Positions 16,452 through 23,887 of a DNA stretch of 64,000 nucleotides are shown piece by piece. The notes beneath the pieces were generated by a model. The model worked only from the letters and a program-made list of their open reading frames with translations. It was not told the origin of the DNA and searched no databases. The stretch comes from Alphaproteobacteria bacterium (GTDB lineage Bacteria; Pseudomonadota; Alphaproteobacteria; Sphingomonadales; Sphingomonadaceae), in NCBI GenBank assembly GCA_018823325.1, contig JAHJIJ010000009.1, positions 1 to 64,000 of the forward strand, in the 5' to 3' direction. A program made the translations under genes and the position numbers. How positions within the stretch are numbered: the first letter of the stretch is position 1; every line of letters begins with the position of its first letter.

Positions 16452-17840
16452 TCAGGCCTTCTTGGTGCGCCAGCTGTCCGCATAGCCGGTGCGGGCGACG
16501 GCCGAGTAAGGCACTGGCGCCACAATCGCCTTGATCTCCGTCTGCTCGTGCGGCTCGACGGTCGGCTTGGAGGTGCCGCCATTGGGCTCGCCCCACAGAA
16601 GCGAGACTTCCGTGCCGGGCTTGGCGTACTTGGGATCGATCATGGCGAGCGTGAGCATCTTGCCCTCGTTCGACGAATAGCCGACCCAGGTCGAAACGCC
16701 GATGTGTTTGCCGTCGACCAGCACCGAGTCATAGGGGTGCATCGAGTAGACCGCGCTCGGGAACTCGAAATATTTCGCGCGGCCGGATTCGGCGAAGTAG
16801 CTGCTCATCACGCGCAGCACGTCCTCGTCGTCGAGCGCGAGCGTGACCTTCTCGAGGTGCGGCTCGTTCGCCATCTTCTCCAGCGCTTCCTTGCCGATGA
16901 AGTCATGATCGAACTTGACAATGATGCCATAGCCGACATCCCACGGGGTCAGGCCGTAGCCGTCCAGCTTCTCGGGCACGAATGAACCGCCGATGGAGCA
17001 CTTGGCACCATAGCTGTTCTCATCCGCCCACTTGCGGAACTCGGCCGAGCCTTCGCCGAACAGATAGCCCGGGAACGGGGATGGAATCCAACCGGACTCG
17101 AGCGTGTTGGACGAATAGGCGCGACCGCCGACGAGGGCGAGGTCATGCTTCTTGCCGGCAGCAACGAGTGCGGAATGCACCGCCTCATAATCCGACCAGG
17201 GGCCGTAAAGCTCATAGCCCGGCTGACCGGCCATGCCGTGACGCAGCGCGCCGACGGTCTTCCCGGCGATCTGGATGTCCGCCATGTTGAAGAATTTGAG
17301 GTCCGGCGGCGTCTGGCCCATCGCGTCGGTCAGGATCGCCATCGCGTTCGGGCCTTGCAGCTGGAAGCGATAGTGGCGACGCTTGCCGTCCGTGCGCAGC
17401 GCAGTGCGCTCATCGCGGGTCAGCGTCACGTCCCACTTGCCGGTCGCGGCATGGAACTCGGCCCACTCGATGGCCGGCGCACGACCGACGAGGTTGAACT
17501 GGTTCTCGGCGAGGTAGAACAGGATAACGTCACCGATGACATAGCCCTCGGGCGTCACGGGCACCCACTGCTTGGCCTTGCCGGGCTTGAAGTTCTTGAA
17601 GCTGTTGATACCGACATAGTTCAGGAATTCGAACGCATCGGGGCCTTCAACCATCAGCTCCACCATGTGGTAGCTCTGGTTGAACAGCACGGCGGTCTTG
17701 GCCCATGCGCGCTGCTCATTGCGCCAGTTGGAATATTCCGACGGCACGCCCGGATAGACGTTCGGGCCGGTCTGCTGGTTACGCAGGAAGTCGACGGCAT
17801 TGCCGGCGCCATCCAGCACATCTTGAAGACTTTTAGCCAT
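16452..17840 (-). CDS. LigM/DesA-like tetrahydrofolate-dependent O-demethylase (GcvT family)
   Basis: A 462-residue GcvT-fold aminomethyltransferase with the same length and landmarks as the vanillate/3-O-methylgallate (LigM) and syringate (DesA) O-demethylases of Sphingobium SYK-6: MAKSLQDVL, FSNW-like EYSNWRNEQRAW, KAKQWVPVTPEGYVIGD, LRHGMAGQPGYE, SNTLESGWIPSPFPGY, DVGYGIIVKFDHDFIG and LWGEPNGGTSKPTVEPH. These enzymes move an aryl O-methyl group to tetrahydrofolate, yielding a catechol and methyl-THF. GGAGAG precedes the ATG. The exact methoxy-aromatic is not determined; vanillate is plausible because ferBA is close. A strong terminator follows. The alpha/beta hydrolase gene lies just upstream on the same strand, probably in the same transcript. 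Confidence 0.87.
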   Translation of the reverse strand: MAKSLQDVLDGAGNAVDFLRNQQTGPNVYPGVPSEYSNWRNEQRAWAKTAVLFNQSYHMVELMVEGPDAFEFLNYVGINSFKNFKPGKAKQWVPVTPEGYVIGDVILFYLAENQFNLVGRAPAIEWAEFHAATGKWDVTLTRDERTALRTDGKRRHYRFQLQGPNAMAILTDAMGQTPPDLKFFNMADIQIAGKTVGALRHGMAGQPGYELYGPWSDYEAVHSALVAAGKKHDLALVGGRAYSSNTLESGWIPSPFPGYLFGEGSAEFRKWADENSYGAKCSIGGSFVPEKLDGYGLTPWDVGYGIIVKFDHDFIGKEALEKMANEPHLEKVTLALDDEDVLRVMSSYFAESGRAKYFEFPSAVYSMHPYDSVLVDGKHIGVSTWVGYSSNEGKMLTLAMIDPKYAKPGTEVSLLWGEPNGGTSKPTVEPHEQTEIKAIVAPVPYSAVARTGYADSWRTKKA

Positions 17841-17888
17841 TATACTCTCCTTCAGACAAAAGGTTGGGAACGGTTCGGTAAGCGCTGA

Positions 17889-18635
17889 TCAGTGTTTCGA
17901 CGCTGCGGCATATTCGGCCTGCGCCACGTGATCGAGCCAAGTCGTCAGCAGGGCAGTCATCGCCTCGGGCTGTTCGACCGGCAGCATGTGCCCGGAATCC
18001 GGAATGACAGCGTAGCTTGCGCCGGGAATGGCTGCGGCAATTGCTTCATGCTGGACGGGTGGCGCCCACGCATCGTGCGCGCCGGTGGCCACCAGAGCGG
18101 GGCAACGGATCTGCGGCAACAGACTCTCAACCTCTGGCCGCGCCAGCAGCGCGCGGATCTGGCGCTCGAACATGTCGAGCCCGGCATCGCTGCACATCTG
18201 CCAGAGATCATCCATAAGGCGAGGCTTGAGGCGATTGGGTTCCCAAACCATCGGGGGCAGCCAGGCATCGATCAGCGCGTCCATGCCCTCCTCGACTCCC
18301 CGCGCGAGCAACGCAAAGCGGCCTTCCGCCTCGTTCGGCTTGGGAAGATGCACGCCGGTGCTGATCAGGCCAATGCCTGCCAGACGCGTCGGCGCTTTGC
18401 GGAAGACCTCAAGCGCAACGCGGCCGCCCATGGAATGGCCGACGACCGCAAAGCGCGCGGGTGCCTGTTCGAGAACCTGATCGGCCATGGCGCTCAGGCT
18501 GTCGGCCTCGCCATAGCCATCAACGGCGATAACGGCATCGCCAAGCGCCTCCACTTGCGGCGCCCAGATACGGGCATCGCAGATAAGACCCGGCAGCAGC
18601 ACGGCCGGAACTGCCAGAGAAGGCGATTCGCTCAT
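17889..18635 (-). CDS. Alpha/beta hydrolase
   Basis: A 248-residue cytoplasmic alpha/beta hydrolase. The nucleophile elbow is VVGHSMGGRVALE near residue 85, the acid likely lies in ATGAHDAWAPP and the catalytic His in IPDSGHMLPVEQPE. The start at 18635 is chosen over an ATG at 18773 because the longer N-terminus crosses a perfect palindrome and lacks family similarity. Hydrolases of this size near aromatic genes often cleave enol-lactones, ring-cleavage products or esters; I cannot choose among them. Transcribed with the O-demethylase (49-bp gap). The perfect palindrome 12 bp upstream may be an operator. Confidence 0.82.
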   Translation of the reverse strand: MSESPSLAVPAVLLPGLICDARIWAPQVEALGDAVIAVDGYGEADSLSAMADQVLEQAPARFAVVGHSMGGRVALEVFRKAPTRLAGIGLISTGVHLPKPNEAEGRFALLARGVEEGMDALIDAWLPPMVWEPNRLKPRLMDDLWQMCSDAGLDMFERQIRALLARPEVESLLPQIRCPALVATGAHDAWAPPVQHEAIAAAIPGASYAVIPDSGHMLPVEQPEAMTALLTTWLDHVAQAEYAAASKH

Positions 18636-18647
18636 GGATTCCAATCG

Positions 18648-18661
18648 TTCGTATATACGAA
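18648..18661. promoter_or_regulatory. Perfect 14-bp palindrome upstream of hydrolase/O-demethylase genes
   Basis: TTCGTATATACGAA is exactly self-complementary and sits 12 bases upstream of the hydrolase start. The GTATATAC core resembles operators of FadR/VanR-type GntR regulators. No GntR gene is visible in the window, so the regulator is unknown. Confidence 0.5.
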
Positions 18662-18760
18662 AACTTCGCCTACTCGAAATTGATGCAAAAGACCAGAAGC
18701 AATTGCTCCGCGCCGCCGCCGCTGATGAAAAAGAAATGCACGGGGGCCAGATACAGACAA

Positions 18761-18785
18761 CCCTCCTCCGCAATGCGAAGGAGGG
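18761..18785 (-). terminator. Hairpin downstream of ferA
   Basis: CCCTCCTCCGC, a short AAT loop and GCGAAGGAGGG form a strong stem with a single mismatch, about 50 bases after the ferA stop on the minus strand. The following T-content is low, so it may be only partly efficient. Confidence 0.55.
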
Positions 18786-18831
18786 TGTGCCATGAAACGG
18801 TGCCCCGACGGGACGGTTCGACGAACCGGGG

Positions 18832-20961
18832 TCAGTCCACCAGCATCAGAGCATCGAGCGCCACGACGCCCTGCCACTTCGGATAAACGACGACCGGGTT
18901 GAGATCGAGCTCCTGGATGCGTGGCTCGCCGCGCAGCAAACGCCCGATTCCAAAGATGAGATCGGCCACTGCTTCGACATCGAGCGCCGGCGCGCCGCGA
19001 TAGCCATACAGCAGCGCGGCCTGCTTGAGCTTGCCGAGCTCGGCCACAATGGCCTCCTTCGTCATGTCGGGCGAGAGCAGCCGGACGTCCTGAAGGATCT
19101 CCGCCGTCACGCCGCCGAAGCCGGCGAGGATGACCGGCCCCCATTGCGGATCGTTCTTGGCCCCAACGATGAGTTCGAGGCCACGCGCGCCCATCGCTTC
19201 GATCAGCACACCATCGAGAATGATGGAGGCATCGTAGCGCTTCACATCAGCGAACATCTTGTCCCAGGCGGCGCGGATCGCGTCGGCCCCGACAAGATTG
19301 AGGGCGACGCCACCCGCATCGCTCTTGTGGCTCAACGCTGCGGCCTGCGCCTTCATCACCACCGGACCGCCAATGGCTTCCGCTGCTGCAATGGCGTCTT
19401 CGACAGTCGCAGCGAACTGACCCTTGGGGAAGGGGATACCAAGCGGCGCCAGCAATGCTTTCGCCTTGTACTCAGGCACCACACCTTTCTCGCTCGCGAG
19501 CGCTGGCACGGTCGCCGGGGCGGCGTCGGTCTTGCTCGCATCGCGCGCACCGGCCGCCGAGAGACGGCGGATGGCCCTCAGCGCCCGTTCCGTCGTCGGG
19601 AAATAGGGAATGCCCTCGGCGCGCAGCTGCTCGATCCAGTCGGCAGGCACATCCGCGCCTTCATCTACCCCGCCGAAGATCACCGGTTTGGTGGCCTTCA
19701 GTTCGCGCACCGCCTTGAGAAAGGGCGGCAACTTGATGCCGATCGTGGCGGGATTGGTCTGGATAATGCCGGCGAAGATCGTGCCGACGCGGTCATCCTC
19801 GAACAGTGCCGCCAGTGTGCGATAATACATGTCCGGATCGACCAGACCCTGCGCGGTAAGATCGAGCGGGTTGCTGACCGGCACGAAATCGGGAAGCGCA
19901 GCGCGCAGAGCCGGTGCATTGTCATCATTGAGCGTCGGCAGCTCAAGCTCAAGCTCCTCCGCCAGATCGAGCGTGAGTGCCTTGAGCGCACCGGACTCGC
20001 CCAGCACCGCCGTGCCGCCGCTCGGCAGCGAGGGGCAGCGCGCAGCGATTTCGGTAATGTCGCCCAGTTCTTCGAGCGTCTCAGCGACAACCACGCCGGC
20101 GCGCTCCACCTTGGCGCGCATCAGCTTGTAGTCGCCGGCCATGGCGCCCGTATGCGTCGCGGCGGATTCACGCGCGGCGCTGCTCTTGCCGGGATGCAGC
20201 AATGCGACCAGCTTGCCGGCTTCGCGGGCCTTGTCCATCAGGGCGAGGAAGCGGGCCGGATCGCGGAATTGCTCAACGATCATCGCGATGATCCGCGTCT
20301 TCTCGTCCGCGATCATGAATTCGACATAATCCTCGACACCGCTGCCGGCCTCGTTGCCGGTCGAGACCGAGTAAGTGAGGTCGAGCGTGCGGCTCTCCAG
20401 CATCACCGCGAGCACGGCCGCCATGGCGCCGCTCTGCGAGACGATGCCCACGCCACCGGGGCTCGGCGTCTTTACGTGCGTATCAATGAAGGTGAGCGGA
20501 ATGCGATCGAGATAATTCACCGACCCCAGGCAGTTCGGCCCCTCAACCACCATGCCAGCCTCATGCGCGATGCGACCGATCTCCTGCTGATCCGCAACGC
20601 CCTGCTCGCCACCCTCGGCAAAGCCTGCAGCGAAGATGATTGCTGCACCGGCTTTGCGCGCAGCAAGCTGGCGCATGGTATCGAGCACGGCGACGCGCGG
20701 AATGGCGAGGATGGCGCAATCAACGCCCTCAGGCAGCGCTTCTACGCTCGGCACCGCCGGGCGGCCGCTGATCGTTTCGCGCTTGGGATTGACGAGGTGA
20801 ATGTCGCCGGAAAACTCGTTGCGCACCAGATTGGCCAACACGCTCGCGCCAAGTGAGCCGGGCGTTTCCGATGCACCAACAATTGCGATCGACCGCGGAC
20901 GCAGCAAGCGATTGATGTCACGCGTTCCCGCCTGCGGGCGCTCTCCGGCTTCAACCGTCAT
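18832..20961 (-). CDS. ferA: Feruloyl-CoA synthetase, ADP-forming type
   Basis: A 709-residue enzyme of the nucleotide-diphosphate-forming acyl-CoA synthetase superfamily: an N-terminal CoA-binding domain (SIAIVGASETPGSLGASVLANL), a succinyl-CoA-ligase-like flavodoxin region (IVSQSGAMA), and a C-terminal ATP-grasp domain (VVMKAQAAALSHKSDAGGV, LDLNPVVVYP). The length, opening and gene pairing match FerA of Sphingobium SYK-6, which activates ferulate and other hydroxycinnamates with ATP and CoA. AGGAGAG lies before the ATG. It is downstream of ferB with a 152-bp gap holding two hairpins, an unusually long gap for an operon. Other relatives act on acetate or other acids, but the ferB and ferC neighbours settle the role fairly well. 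Confidence 0.88.
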   Translation of the reverse strand: MTVEAGERPQAGTRDINRLLRPRSIAIVGASETPGSLGASVLANLVRNEFSGDIHLVNPKRETISGRPAVPSVEALPEGVDCAILAIPRVAVLDTMRQLAARKAGAAIIFAAGFAEGGEQGVADQQEIGRIAHEAGMVVEGPNCLGSVNYLDRIPLTFIDTHVKTPSPGGVGIVSQSGAMAAVLAVMLESRTLDLTYSVSTGNEAGSGVEDYVEFMIADEKTRIIAMIVEQFRDPARFLALMDKAREAGKLVALLHPGKSSAARESAATHTGAMAGDYKLMRAKVERAGVVVAETLEELGDITEIAARCPSLPSGGTAVLGESGALKALTLDLAEELELELPTLNDDNAPALRAALPDFVPVSNPLDLTAQGLVDPDMYYRTLAALFEDDRVGTIFAGIIQTNPATIGIKLPPFLKAVRELKATKPVIFGGVDEGADVPADWIEQLRAEGIPYFPTTERALRAIRRLSAAGARDASKTDAAPATVPALASEKGVVPEYKAKALLAPLGIPFPKGQFAATVEDAIAAAEAIGGPVVMKAQAAALSHKSDAGGVALNLVGADAIRAAWDKMFADVKRYDASIILDGVLIEAMGARGLELIVGAKNDPQWGPVILAGFGGVTAEILQDVRLLSPDMTKEAIVAELGKLKQAALLYGYRGAPALDVEAVADLIFGIGRLLRGEPRIQELDLNPVVVYPKWQGVVALDALMLVD

Positions 20962-21025
20962 AATTCAACTCTCCTTTGCGAAACCAGCCTTTGGTCCGCA
21001 GCAAAACAAGGGCGGATCAGACCAC

Positions 21026-21055
21026 TCGCCCCGAAGCGAGAGAGGCTCGGGGCGA
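21026..21055. other. Nine-base-pair hairpin in the ferB-ferA gap
   Basis: TCGCCCCGA and TCGGGGCGA form a perfect stem with a 12-base loop in the ferB-ferA gap. It could be an RNA processing or stability element. Only the pairing is observed. Confidence 0.4.
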
Positions 21056-21070
21056 ATGAAGCAACACATG

Positions 21071-21097
21071 AAAAGAGGCGGCCCTGCACAGGCCGCC
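21071..21097 (-). terminator. Attenuator or terminator hairpin after ferB
   Basis: On the minus strand GGCGGCC, a seven-base loop and GGCCGCC are followed by TCTTTT. It begins 17 bases after the ferB stop and looks intrinsic. If active it would lower ferA relative to ferB. Confidence 0.65.
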
Positions 21098-21113
21098 CCT
21101 CCTCGATCGAATG

Positions 21114-21962
21114 TCAGGCCTTGGTCTTGTCGTAGTGACCCAGACCCGGCTTGAACGTCTTGTCGTCAAGGAACTGCTTCATCGCGACATGGCGGCCATC
21201 CGACTTGTCGAACCAGTTGAGGCCTTCCTGCAGACGGATCAGATAATCCTCGGCATTGTCGTAGGTCATTTCCTTCACGCGGCGCACGGCGTCCTTGGTG
21301 TACTTAAGCGTCGCCCAGTTCTTCTGGATCAGCGTCTCGGCGACCTGCGTGACCCGTGCCTTGAGTTTCTCGACCGGCATGGATTCGTTGACGAGATTGT
21401 AGCGCGCCGCTTCCTGGCCGGAGAGGTTCTCACCCATCATGGCGTGATACATGGCAACGCGCATTGGCATGAGGTCGACAGCAACCTTGGTCGCACCGCC
21501 GCCGGGCAGGATGCCCCAGTTCACTTCAGAGAGGCCGAACTGCGCTTCGTCCGCCGCAAAGGCGAGGTCGCAAGCGAAGAGCGGACCATAAGCGCCGCCG
21601 AAGCACCAGCCATGCACCATCGCGATGGTCGGCTTCTGATAATAGCGCAGGCGCTCCCACCAGCTATAGGCTTCCCGCTGCGCCTTGCGCGTGCCAGCGA
21701 GCCCTTCAGCCTCCGTCTCGCGGAAATATTCCTTGAGGTCCATGCCCGCACACCAGGCCGGCCCTTCGCCGCCGAGCACCAGCACGCCGACATCATCACG
21801 AAACTCAAGTTCCGTAAGGACCTTCATCATCTGGCGATTGAGCTTGGGGCTCTGCGCATTCCGCTTGGAGGGACGGTTGTAGTAAACCCAGGCGATGTTG
21901 TTCTCGATCTCGTAGCGAACGGTATCTTCTTCCCGCTCGACCGACTTGTTTTCCTCAGCCAT
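21114..21962 (-). CDS. ferB: Feruloyl-CoA hydratase-lyase
   Basis: A 282-residue crotonase-fold enzyme. Residues WCAGMDLKEYFRE and MVHGWCFGGAYGPLFACDLA form the CoA-binding and oxyanion-hole regions, and FGLSEVNWGI carries the glutamate that is catalytic in hydroxycinnamoyl-CoA hydratase-lyases. Its C-terminus GMKQFL-type AMKQFLDDKTFKPGL is typical of that subfamily. It hydrates feruloyl-CoA and cleaves the product to vanillin and acetyl-CoA. The ATG at 21962 follows GAAGGG by nine bases; a TTG at 21977 is unlikely. Divergent from ferC with a 7-bp-armed inverted repeat between them, and followed by ferA. Confidence 0.92.
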   Translation of the reverse strand: MAEENKSVEREEDTVRYEIENNIAWVYYNRPSKRNAQSPKLNRQMMKVLTELEFRDDVGVLVLGGEGPAWCAGMDLKEYFRETEAEGLAGTRKAQREAYSWWERLRYYQKPTIAMVHGWCFGGAYGPLFACDLAFAADEAQFGLSEVNWGILPGGGATKVAVDLMPMRVAMYHAMMGENLSGQEAARYNLVNESMPVEKLKARVTQVAETLIQKNWATLKYTKDAVRRVKEMTYDNAEDYLIRLQEGLNWFDKSDGRHVAMKQFLDDKTFKPGLGHYDKTKA

Positions 21963-21985
21963 ATGATTTCCCTTCAAGGCAATTT

Positions 21986-22004
21986 ATGCTATATTCCATA
22001 GCAT
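21986..22004. promoter_or_regulatory. Inverted repeat in the ferB-ferC promoter region, FerC operator candidate
   Basis: ATGCTAT, five bases, ATAGCAT: perfect seven-base arms. It sits 24 bases upstream of the ferB start and 62 bases upstream of ferC. In SYK-6, FerC binds inverted repeats in the ferB promoter and is released by hydroxycinnamoyl-CoA. The same role here is inferred from context. Confidence 0.7.
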
Positions 22005-22066
22005 TATTGATGGTGGGCCACAAGTGCTGGCTCGATCGATGATGCAGGCGGAAATCCGAGGACGCA

Positions 22067-22531
22067 ATGGCTAAGGACCCCAGGCAGACCAACAGCAAGG
22101 CAGAAGAGCAGGCGCCCGAATCGCCCCTCTCCAGCCCGCTTGATTCCATGCTCGGCTACCGTTTGCGCCGCGCCTCCATGGCGATGATGGGCGATGTTAT
22201 CGACTCACTCCGCGCCATTGATCTCAGCGTTGGTGAGGCTTCGCTCCTTATTCTCGTCGGGCATAATCCCGGCTGCCGTCAGAGCGATGTGGGTCGAGCA
22301 CTCGCTATCAAGCGCGCGAACCTCACACCGCTTATCGGGCGCCTCAAGGGACGCAGGCTGATCAGTGATGCACCGATTGACGGTCGTTCGTTGAGCCTCA
22401 CCCTCACGGAAGAGGGGGAAGCTCTGCAAAAGGAAGCGATGAAACGTGTTCGGGCCAGCAACCGGAAGTTCCAGAAGCGGCTCACCATGGAAGAGAAGGC
22501 GCTGCTCGCCGCGCTCGAAGCGCTAAGCTGA
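22067..22531 (+). CDS. ferC: MarR family regulator of ferBA
   Basis: A 154-residue MarR-type protein with a longer, polar N-terminus (about 30 residues), the winged helix core (SVGEASLLILVGHNPGCRQSDVGRAL, KRANLTPLIGRLKGRRLI) and wing DGRSLSLTLTEEG. GAGG precedes the ATG. It is divergent from ferB, the arrangement of SYK-6 ferC, whose product represses ferBA until feruloyl-CoA-type thioesters bind. The inverted repeat between the genes fits. The name rests on synteny plus family membership; no ligand evidence is in the sequence. Confidence 0.82.
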   Translation: MAKDPRQTNSKAEEQAPESPLSSPLDSMLGYRLRRASMAMMGDVIDSLRAIDLSVGEASLLILVGHNPGCRQSDVGRALAIKRANLTPLIGRLKGRRLISDAPIDGRSLSLTLTEEGEALQKEAMKRVRASNRKFQKRLTMEEKALLAALEALS

Positions 22532-22560
22532 ACAGCACCCTTCGCTCACGTCCGAAGCAT

Positions 22561-23457
22561 TTACGCGATCTCTGCGCCCGCCTTCACCTTGACCGGGATG
22601 CGCAGATAGCGGACCCCGTTGGCCTCGGCTTCCGGAAACCGCCCGGCGCGGATATTCACCTGGATTGAAGGCAGCAGCAGCCGCGGCGCGGACAGCGTCG
22701 CATCGCGCTTCGTGCGCATCGCCACGAATTCGTCCTCGCTTACGCCGTCATGCACATGAACGCTTGCCTTGCGCTGCTCGCTGACGGTGGTCTCCCAGCG
22801 GTAGTCATCGCGTCCCGGCGCCTTGTAATCATGGCACATAAACAGTCGCGTCTCCGGCGGCAGGCTGAGCAGCCGCCTGATCGAGCGATAAAGCTGGCGC
22901 GCATCGCCACCGGGAAAGTCGGCGCGAGCCGTGCCGTAATCCGGCATGAACAGCGTATCACCAACGAAGACCGCGTCGCCGATCCGATAGGTGATGTCCG
23001 CCGGCGTATGGCCGGGCGTGTGCATCACTTCAATCTCAACCGAGCCGAGCGCAAAGCGTTCTCCATCGGAGAACAGGCAATCGAAATCCGAACCGTCGGT
23101 CTTGAGATCGTCAAGCGCGAAGACCGGGCGGAAGATTTTCTGCACATCGCGGATATGTTCCCCGATGCCGATCTTCGCGCCCGTCCTTGCCTTGATGAAG
23201 GGCGCAGCGGACAGATGATCGGCGTGGGCATGCGTCTCCAGGACCATCGCGATCCGCCAGCCCTGCTCCGTTGCCCGCGCGAGGATCCGCTCGGCTGAAC
23301 GGGTGTCGACCTCCCCGCTCGCAGGATCGAAATCAAGTACCGGATCGATGACGGCAGCCGTCTGCGTCTGCGGGTCGACGACCAGATAGCTCACGGTATT
23401 GGTCGGCTCGTCGAAGAATGCCTCGATGATGGGCTGTGTGGTCACAAGTGCCTCCAT
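22561..23457 (-). CDS. MBL-fold hydrolase, persulfide dioxygenase/Blh-like
   Basis: A 298-residue metallo-beta-lactamase fold enzyme. The metal motif THAHADHLSA, the HTPGHTPADI segment and the VGDTLFMPDYGTARADFPGGDA block match the ETHE1/Blh group. Those enzymes oxidise glutathione persulfide to sulfite in sulfide detoxification. It is divergent from a BigR/SqrR-like repressor gene and its operator, and a TauE/SafE permease follows that repressor, so the three genes form the known bigR-type module. Glyoxalase II activity is the alternative, less likely given the neighbours. Confidence 0.87.
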   Translation of the reverse strand: MEALVTTQPIIEAFFDEPTNTVSYLVVDPQTQTAAVIDPVLDFDPASGEVDTRSAERILARATEQGWRIAMVLETHAHADHLSAAPFIKARTGAKIGIGEHIRDVQKIFRPVFALDDLKTDGSDFDCLFSDGERFALGSVEIEVMHTPGHTPADITYRIGDAVFVGDTLFMPDYGTARADFPGGDARQLYRSIRRLLSLPPETRLFMCHDYKAPGRDDYRWETTVSEQRKASVHVHDGVSEDEFVAMRTKRDATLSAPRLLLPSIQVNIRAGRFPEAEANGVRYLRIPVKVKAGAEIA

Positions 23458-23464
23458 TCGTTCC

Positions 23465-23505
23465 TTGACATTATAGGTACGCCTTTTACATTAGCAATAT
23501 CTAAT
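23465..23505 (+). promoter_or_regulatory. Promoter and operator of the persulfide-response module
   Basis: TTGACA at 23465-23470 is followed after 16 bases by TACATT, a plausible plus-strand promoter. Overlapping its -10 region, ATTAG, six bases, CTAAT (23490-23505) is an AT-rich inverted repeat of BigR-operator type. It lies between the divergent MBL and repressor genes, so one repressor dimer could block both directions. Confidence 0.6.
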
Positions 23506-23518
23506 TTAGAGGAATCTG

Positions 23519-23887
23519 ATGTTAAAGGCTCCCCTCGACCTCACCAGTTTCGAGCAGCGCTCCGATCAGGTCGCAAAGGTGTTGAAGGAACTGGGCAACG
23601 GCCGCCGGCTGATGCTGCTGTGCAAGCTGGTCGAACATGGTGAACGCACGGTGAGCGATCTGGCCGACGACATCGGCCTCTCACAATCCGCCCTTTCGCA
23701 ACATCTCGCCCGGATGCGAGAGGAAGGCCTTGTGGGTTTCCGGCGTGAAAGGCAGACGATCTGGTATCGGATCGTCGATCCCCGGATCGAGTCCCTGCTG
23801 GCTACGCTTCATCAGCTCTATTGTGTGGAAGCTGAGATGCCCTTCACGACCACCGCTTGCGAGCCTGGCATCGAGCACGCAAAGTGA
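23519..23887 (+). CDS. ArsR-family persulfide-sensing repressor, BigR/SqrR-like
   Basis: A 122-residue winged-helix repressor of ArsR type with the recognition helix region LSQSALSQHLARMREEGL. Cys35 (LMLLCKLV) and Cys102 (LYCVE) are spaced 67 residues apart, matching the two cysteines that form an intramolecular tetrasulfide or disulfide in BigR and SqrR. A third cysteine at 114 is near the C-terminus. No other metal-site set is evident, so sulfide/persulfide sensing is the best reading. The gene overlaps the permease start by four bases (GTGA). Confidence 0.87.
   Translation: MLKAPLDLTSFEQRSDQVAKVLKELGNGRRLMLLCKLVEHGERTVSDLADDIGLSQSALSQHLARMREEGLVGFRRERQTIWYRIVDPRIESLLATLHQLYCVEAEMPFTTTACEPGIEHAK

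Noticed and set aside
19144-20856. Long antisense frame over ferA
   Set aside because: FerA is intact and conserved; the antisense frame has no ribosome-binding site or domain.
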